NCBI GenBank assembly: GCA_026225155.1
Contig: JAMFSG010000217.1
Location: 1-17,815, forward strand
Length of the DNA stretch: 17,815 bases
Direction: 5' to 3'
Source of the DNA: Verrucomicrobiota bacterium
Lineage (GTDB): Bacteria > Verrucomicrobiota > Verrucomicrobiia > Limisphaerales > UBA11358
The stretch's first letter is position 1; each line of letters opens with the position of its first letter. The notes under the pieces are model-generated. The model did no database searches and was not told the origin of the DNA. It was given only the letters and a program-made list of their open reading frames with translations. The position numbers and the translations under genes were made by a program. Shown in pieces: positions 12,601 through 17,815 of the stretch.

Positions 12601-15600
12601 ATTGAACTGCCCCCGGAACTGATCGAAGTCATCTGGTTCAAGCCGGGCAATTCGCCGAACTGCCGTTCCAGCGGCGCGGTGATCGCGGACGCCGTCACGT
12701 CGGGACTCGCGCCCGGATAAAACGTGACGACTTGAATCGTCGGATAATCCACTTCCGGCAACGCCGAAACCGGCAGCAAAAAATACGCGATGATGCCGAC
12801 GATCACGATCGCGGCCATCAGCAACGACGTCGCCACGGACCGCAAAATAAATGGACGTGACGGACTCACTCGGAAGTTTTCTTTCTGTGTTTATGCGCGC
12901 CGGCGACGCCGTTGGTCGAGCTGCCCACCGAGTTTGTCGAATCCATTGAAGGCGGACGCACCAGCACTTTCATGCCGTCAATGAGCTTGTTGAAATTATC
13001 CGCGACCACCACCGTGCCCGGATCAATGCCGTCCACCTGCGAAACATTTCCATCCGTCGTGCCGACCGTGATTGTCTGCATTGAAACCATTTGGTTCGTG
13101 CCGGTTTTGTCTGGCGCGATCAAATAAACAAACGCGCTGTCCGCGTTGCGCTGGATCGCCGTGTTCGGCAGCAACGTCACATCGCGCAACGTGTTCACCA
13201 GCAGATGCGCGTTCACGAATTGATTCGGGAAAAGCGTGTCGTCTTCGTTCGTGAAAATCGCGCGAATTTTGAACGTGCCGGTGTCCGGGGAAATCTGATT
13301 GTCCAAAGTTTCCAGCGTTCCCGTCGCCAGTTTATTTTGATCAGCCGTGTCAAACGCATCCACCGTGAGCGTGTTGCCCGCGCGCAATTGTTTTTGAATC
13401 TCCGGCAGAAAATTTTGCGCGAGACTGAAGATTACGCTGATCGGCTCAAGTTGCGTGATGACAACCAAATTCGTGCTGCCCGCCTGAACGATGTTGCCCG
13501 AATCAACCAGCCGCAAACCCACACGACCGGAAATCGGCGCGTTGATGTAACAATAAGCGAGCTGCAATTTGGCGTTGTCGAGCTGGCCCTGATCCAACTT
13601 CACCGTGCCATCGTCCTGTTGAACCGTCGCGACTTGCGTGTCTAATTGTTGCTTCGGAATTGCATTGCTCGCGAATGCTTCCTGATAACGCTCCAGATCG
13701 AGCTTCGCGTTTTGCAGCGTCGCGCTGTCCCGTTCAAGCTGGCCTTGCGCTTGCAATAACGCCGCCTGATTCGGACCCGGATCAATTTCAATCAACGGAT
13801 CGCCCGCCTTGACCATTTGGCCTTCTTGAAAATTTACTTTCATGATCTGGCCTTCCACACGACTGTTCACCGAAACCGTGTTGAGCGATGTCACCGCGCC
13901 CAAACCGTTGACGTAAATTCCAATGTCGCCTTTTTGCGCCGTTGTCGTGCTGACCATTGTCGGCCCCATGCCGCCGCCGCGCCCACCGTGACCGCCATGC
14001 GCTGATGGCGTGGATGTTTCCGCCGACGCATCCGCCGGCGATGATGATTGCCCCCGATGACGGAAAAATAAAATTCCCGCCACCACGACAATCACCAGCA
14101 AAACCAAAATCCAAAGCCAGGCGTGGCTTTTTTTTGGCGGCGGCGAAAGCGGCCTGATGGGTTCATCAAAACGCGGCGGTTGCGAAGTTGAGTCAGACAT
14201 TTTTAACTCCATTCATAATTTAGAAATTTCCACAGACAAAAATAACTTTTGTAAAACTTTCAATTTGTATTCGCCCAGCATAAAAACTTTCGTCGCGCCG
14301 CGCAAATTGTCATTACCTTAATCGTCTTCACGGCTTTGTTTTTTTCCGTTCCTTCCGCTGCCCGTGCAGATATTGAAAATCCGCCGGACCGCCCGCCGTC
14401 CGTGCGCGCCGCGATTCAACCGGTTCCGCCAAAAGCCGCGCGATCGTCTGCAACAACTGCGGAAAATTCAGCGGCTTTTCCAGCAGCGCGCCGACACCCG
14501 CGCCGAGCGCGGTGAAAAGCTGGTTCGACCGCGCCGTGATGATAATCACTGTCAGCAATGGATTTTCCATCGCCAGTTTTTCAAAAATGTCCCAGCCGCT
14601 TTCGTGCGGCAGATTCAGATCCAGCAGCACCAGGTCAATTTTTTGCGCCGCAATGATTTCCAGCGCGACCGTTCCGTTCGCCGCCGGCCAGACCAGATAG
14701 CCTTCGCCGGCCAGCACACGCGTCAGCATTTCGCGCACGGCCGCGTCGTCATCCACGACCAAAATCCGGTTCGCCGTCGGTTTCATTTTTAATCACGCTC
14801 GCTGGTTCAATGGCGGCGATTTTTTTCGCAACCGGAACTATTACGATTCGTCAGCTTTAGCGAATGCCATGCCAATGGCGATCTGTATGACGAAACAGGC
14901 AATTCCAAACGTTTTTTCCATTTTCCAAAGACGCCGCGACAATCCGGGTGCAAAGCAACTATGCTGAAGTGCAAAATGGCTTTGCTGTTGACCTTCGATG
15001 AATGAAACGAAAATTAAAATCAAATCCGCATTTTTCCGAACGAAACCGGCGTTTTCGAAAATCGCGAAACCGTGCGCACGATTTATGCTTGAAGCGTGGC
15101 AGCAAATTAAATTGATTTTGCCAAGACAGAGATTTTTGCATCCGCTAAATTTTAAGTCGCATGAAATTCGGGATCACATTCAGATTGGTCACGCTCGCGC
15201 TGGTCGTGGCGCTGATGGGCGTTTTGATTTTTTTGGCGACGTTCAATTCGCAGCGGCAGGCGGCGGAATTGCACGCGCGGCTGAGCCAGGTGGATGTCGA
15301 AAGTTTTCGGATGGCGGATGAATTTCACGATTCCCTGCGCGAACTCAACAACATGATGCAGCGTTACGGAACCGACCACGACCCGACGACGTGGAATGAT
15401 TTTCTCGAAGCCAGCCGCAAACTGGAAGTCTGGATGGGCGAACAAAAACCGAAGCTGACAACGCAAAATGAAAAAGACGCGCTGCAAAAAGTCGAGGGCG
15501 CTTACGGCGATTACATGCGCGCCGCGACGGACGTGCATCTGAAAATGCAAACCCTCGGCCAGCAAAGCGCGACGCTCGCCGATTTCAATCCGCTGCGTCT

Positions 15601-17815
15601 CGCCACGCAACATCTCGGCGATCTGGGACACGATCTCGGCAAGATACTTTATGCTTCGCGCAACCAAATGCTCGCGCACGCGAACCAGATGTTGCAACGG
15701 CTGCATTGGTCGGTGCTTGGCTCGCTGATTTTATTGTTCGTTTTCGGCGTCGCGTTGGCCGGCATGGTTTATCGCGACATGATTGCGCCGTTACGCGTAA
15801 AACTCGTGGAAAGCCAGACGCTGGTGGAACGTCACGAAAAACTCGCCGCGCTCGGAATGCTCGCCGCCGGCGTCGCGCACGAAATCCGCAATCCGTTGAC
15901 GGCGATCAAAGCCGCGCTTTTTATCCAGCAGAAAAAATTCCAGCCGTGTTCGCAAGAACACGATGACGCGAAATTGGTCGAGCGCGAAATTTTGCGGCTG
16001 GAACGGATCGTCAGCGATTTTCTTTTGTTCGCGCGGCCGACGGAACCGGAATTGAAAATAATTCCGGCGGAAACCATTTTGGCGGAAACGAAAAAATTTC
16101 TCGAACCGCAACTCGCGCGTTCGAGCATCCAACTCGTTTTGGAACCGTCGGAGCCGTTGCAAATTCTCGTGGACGCCGCGCAAATCAAACAGGTTTTGAT
16201 CAACCTCGTCCAAAATGCCGCCGACAGCATCGGGCAGACCGGCACGGTGAAATTGCGCGCGCGGCGCGACCGCAAACGTCTCGCCAACGCGGAAACCGAC
16301 ATGGTCATTCTCGAAGTCGAAGACAACGGTAAAGGCATTTCGCCGGAAACTGAAAAACGTTTGTTCGATCCGTTTTTCACCACGAAAGATTCCGGCACGG
16401 GCCTGGGCTTGGCCATCGCAGCAGCCATCATCCAGAAGCATGGCGGCGCGCTGCAATATCAAACGCAGGTGCATCATGGCACGACGTTTGGTATCGTTTT
16501 GCCGCAAGCTGAATGAACGCGGCCACGAGAATTTTATTGATCGAAGACGATTCCGGCATCACCGACACGCTGCAACGATTGTTGACGGCGGAAGGTCACG
16601 CCGTTGAAATCGAAAAACGCGGCGACGCAGGTTTGGCGCGCGCGCTGAAAGATTCGTTCAATCTCGTCATCACGGATTTGAAATTGCCGGGCTTGAATGG
16701 TTTGGATCTCGTCCGCCAACTGCACGCGGCAAAACCGCGTTTGCCAATTATTTTAGTCACTGCATTCGGCACGACGGAAACGGCGATCGAAGCGATGAAG
16801 TTTGGCGCTTACGATTATTTGCTGAAACCGTTCAACATTCCGCAACTCATCGAACTCGTCCGCAAAGCCGCCGACAGCAATCGGCAAATGTCCGAGCCGG
16901 TCGGCTTGGGCGAAACGAATCATACGCGCGACGCGCTCATCGGCCAGAGCCAGTTGATGCAGAATATTTACAAGGAAATCGGCCGCGTCGCCGCCAAGCC
17001 GGTGAGCGTTTTGATCTGCGGTGAAACCGGCACGGGCAAAGAATTGATTGCGCGCGCGATTTATCAGCACAGCGACCGCGCCAACGCACCGTTCATCGCG
17101 ATCAATTGCGCTGCAATTCCCGAAACGCTTTTGGAAAGCGAATTGTTCGGCCACGAACGCGGCGCGTTCACCGGCGCGGACGCGAAACGCATCGGCCGTT
17201 TTGAGCAGGCGGACAAAGGCACGATTTTCCTCGATGAGATCGGCGATCTGACGCTCGGCACGCAGGCGAAACTGCTGCGCGTATTGCAGGAAAAAACGTT
17301 TCAACGCGTCGGTGGCAAGGAAACAATTTCGGTTGATGTCCGCGTGATCGCAGCGACGCATCAGGATTTGGAAACCGGCATCCGCGAGAAAAAATTCCGC
17401 GAAGATTTATATTATCGCCTCAACGTCGTCGCGCTCACACTGCCGCCGTTGCGCAGCCGCCGCGAAGATGTGCTCGATCTCGTCCGTTATTTTCTCGGCA
17501 AACACGGTTCAGATTTGGGCAACGCGAATCCATCCATCCATTCCAAAGCCGTAGAATTTTTACAATCACAATCCTGGCCGGGCAACGTGCGCGAATTGGA
17601 AAATGTGACGCGCAAAGCCCTGCTCGCCGCGCAAGGTTATGTCATCACGCTCGACCATGTCCGCGCTGCGTTAAATCGAATCGGCGGTGAAAATTTTCCC
17701 AATTTTTCTCCAACGCGCCCGTTTGGCGAATATGTGGATGGACTGCTCTCCGCTGCGCGCCGCGATGAAGTCACCGACATCCACGCGCAAATTTTGGAAA
17801 TGGCGGAACGCGAAC

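Overview
The window looks like a chromosomal stretch from a Gram-negative soil or freshwater bacterium. The best guess is a Verrucomicrobiota member of the Pedosphaera/Limisphaerales type. Outer-membrane efflux parts and lipoprotein signals show a two-membrane cell. Most start codons lack a good Shine-Dalgarno sequence. Dispersed repeats (a GGTGGGGCGAGC-type palindrome, and an AAGCACCAAGCGCCAGAA-type array that runs into a signal-peptide region) resemble those of that phylum. The assignment is an inference from style, not from a marker gene.

Layout, left to right. (1) 228-3538, plus strand: two overlapping sensor genes, a CHASE3 hybrid kinase (kinase then receiver) and a reversed-order receiver-kinase. 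A dispersed repeat lies on each side of the pair. (2) 3711-4852, minus strand: a compact stress-type operon of a UPF0391/DUF1328 two-helix membrane peptide, a 59-residue basic protein and a lipoprotein with 11-residue helical repeats. It has a good sigma-54 -24/-12 promoter at one end and a rho-independent terminator at the other. The first two genes are too small for routine ORF lists. (3) 4998-14200, minus strand: a complete MdtABC/MuxABC-OpmB-type tripartite efflux operon in the order adaptor, RND pump B, RND pump C, outer-membrane channel, with genes overlapping or nearly touching. (4) 14328-14786, minus strand: a receiver-only response regulator just upstream of the efflux operon, with a second sigma-54 promoter candidate. 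(5) 15161-17815, plus strand, divergent: an NtrB/ZraS-like sensor kinase overlapping by 4 bases an NtrC-family sigma-54 activator that runs off the window.

Working model (inference): the kinase/NtrC pair senses an envelope or toxicity signal and, through sigma-54, could drive the divergent receiver gene, possibly reading into the efflux operon, and the distant small stress operon. The two -24/-12 elements, the presence of a GAFTGA-containing activator, and a shared GTGCARAATG word upstream of both promoters support this. None of it has been tested. The coding content is otherwise conventional; the less ordinary signals are in the control regions, the tiny genes and the repeat-derived signal peptide.
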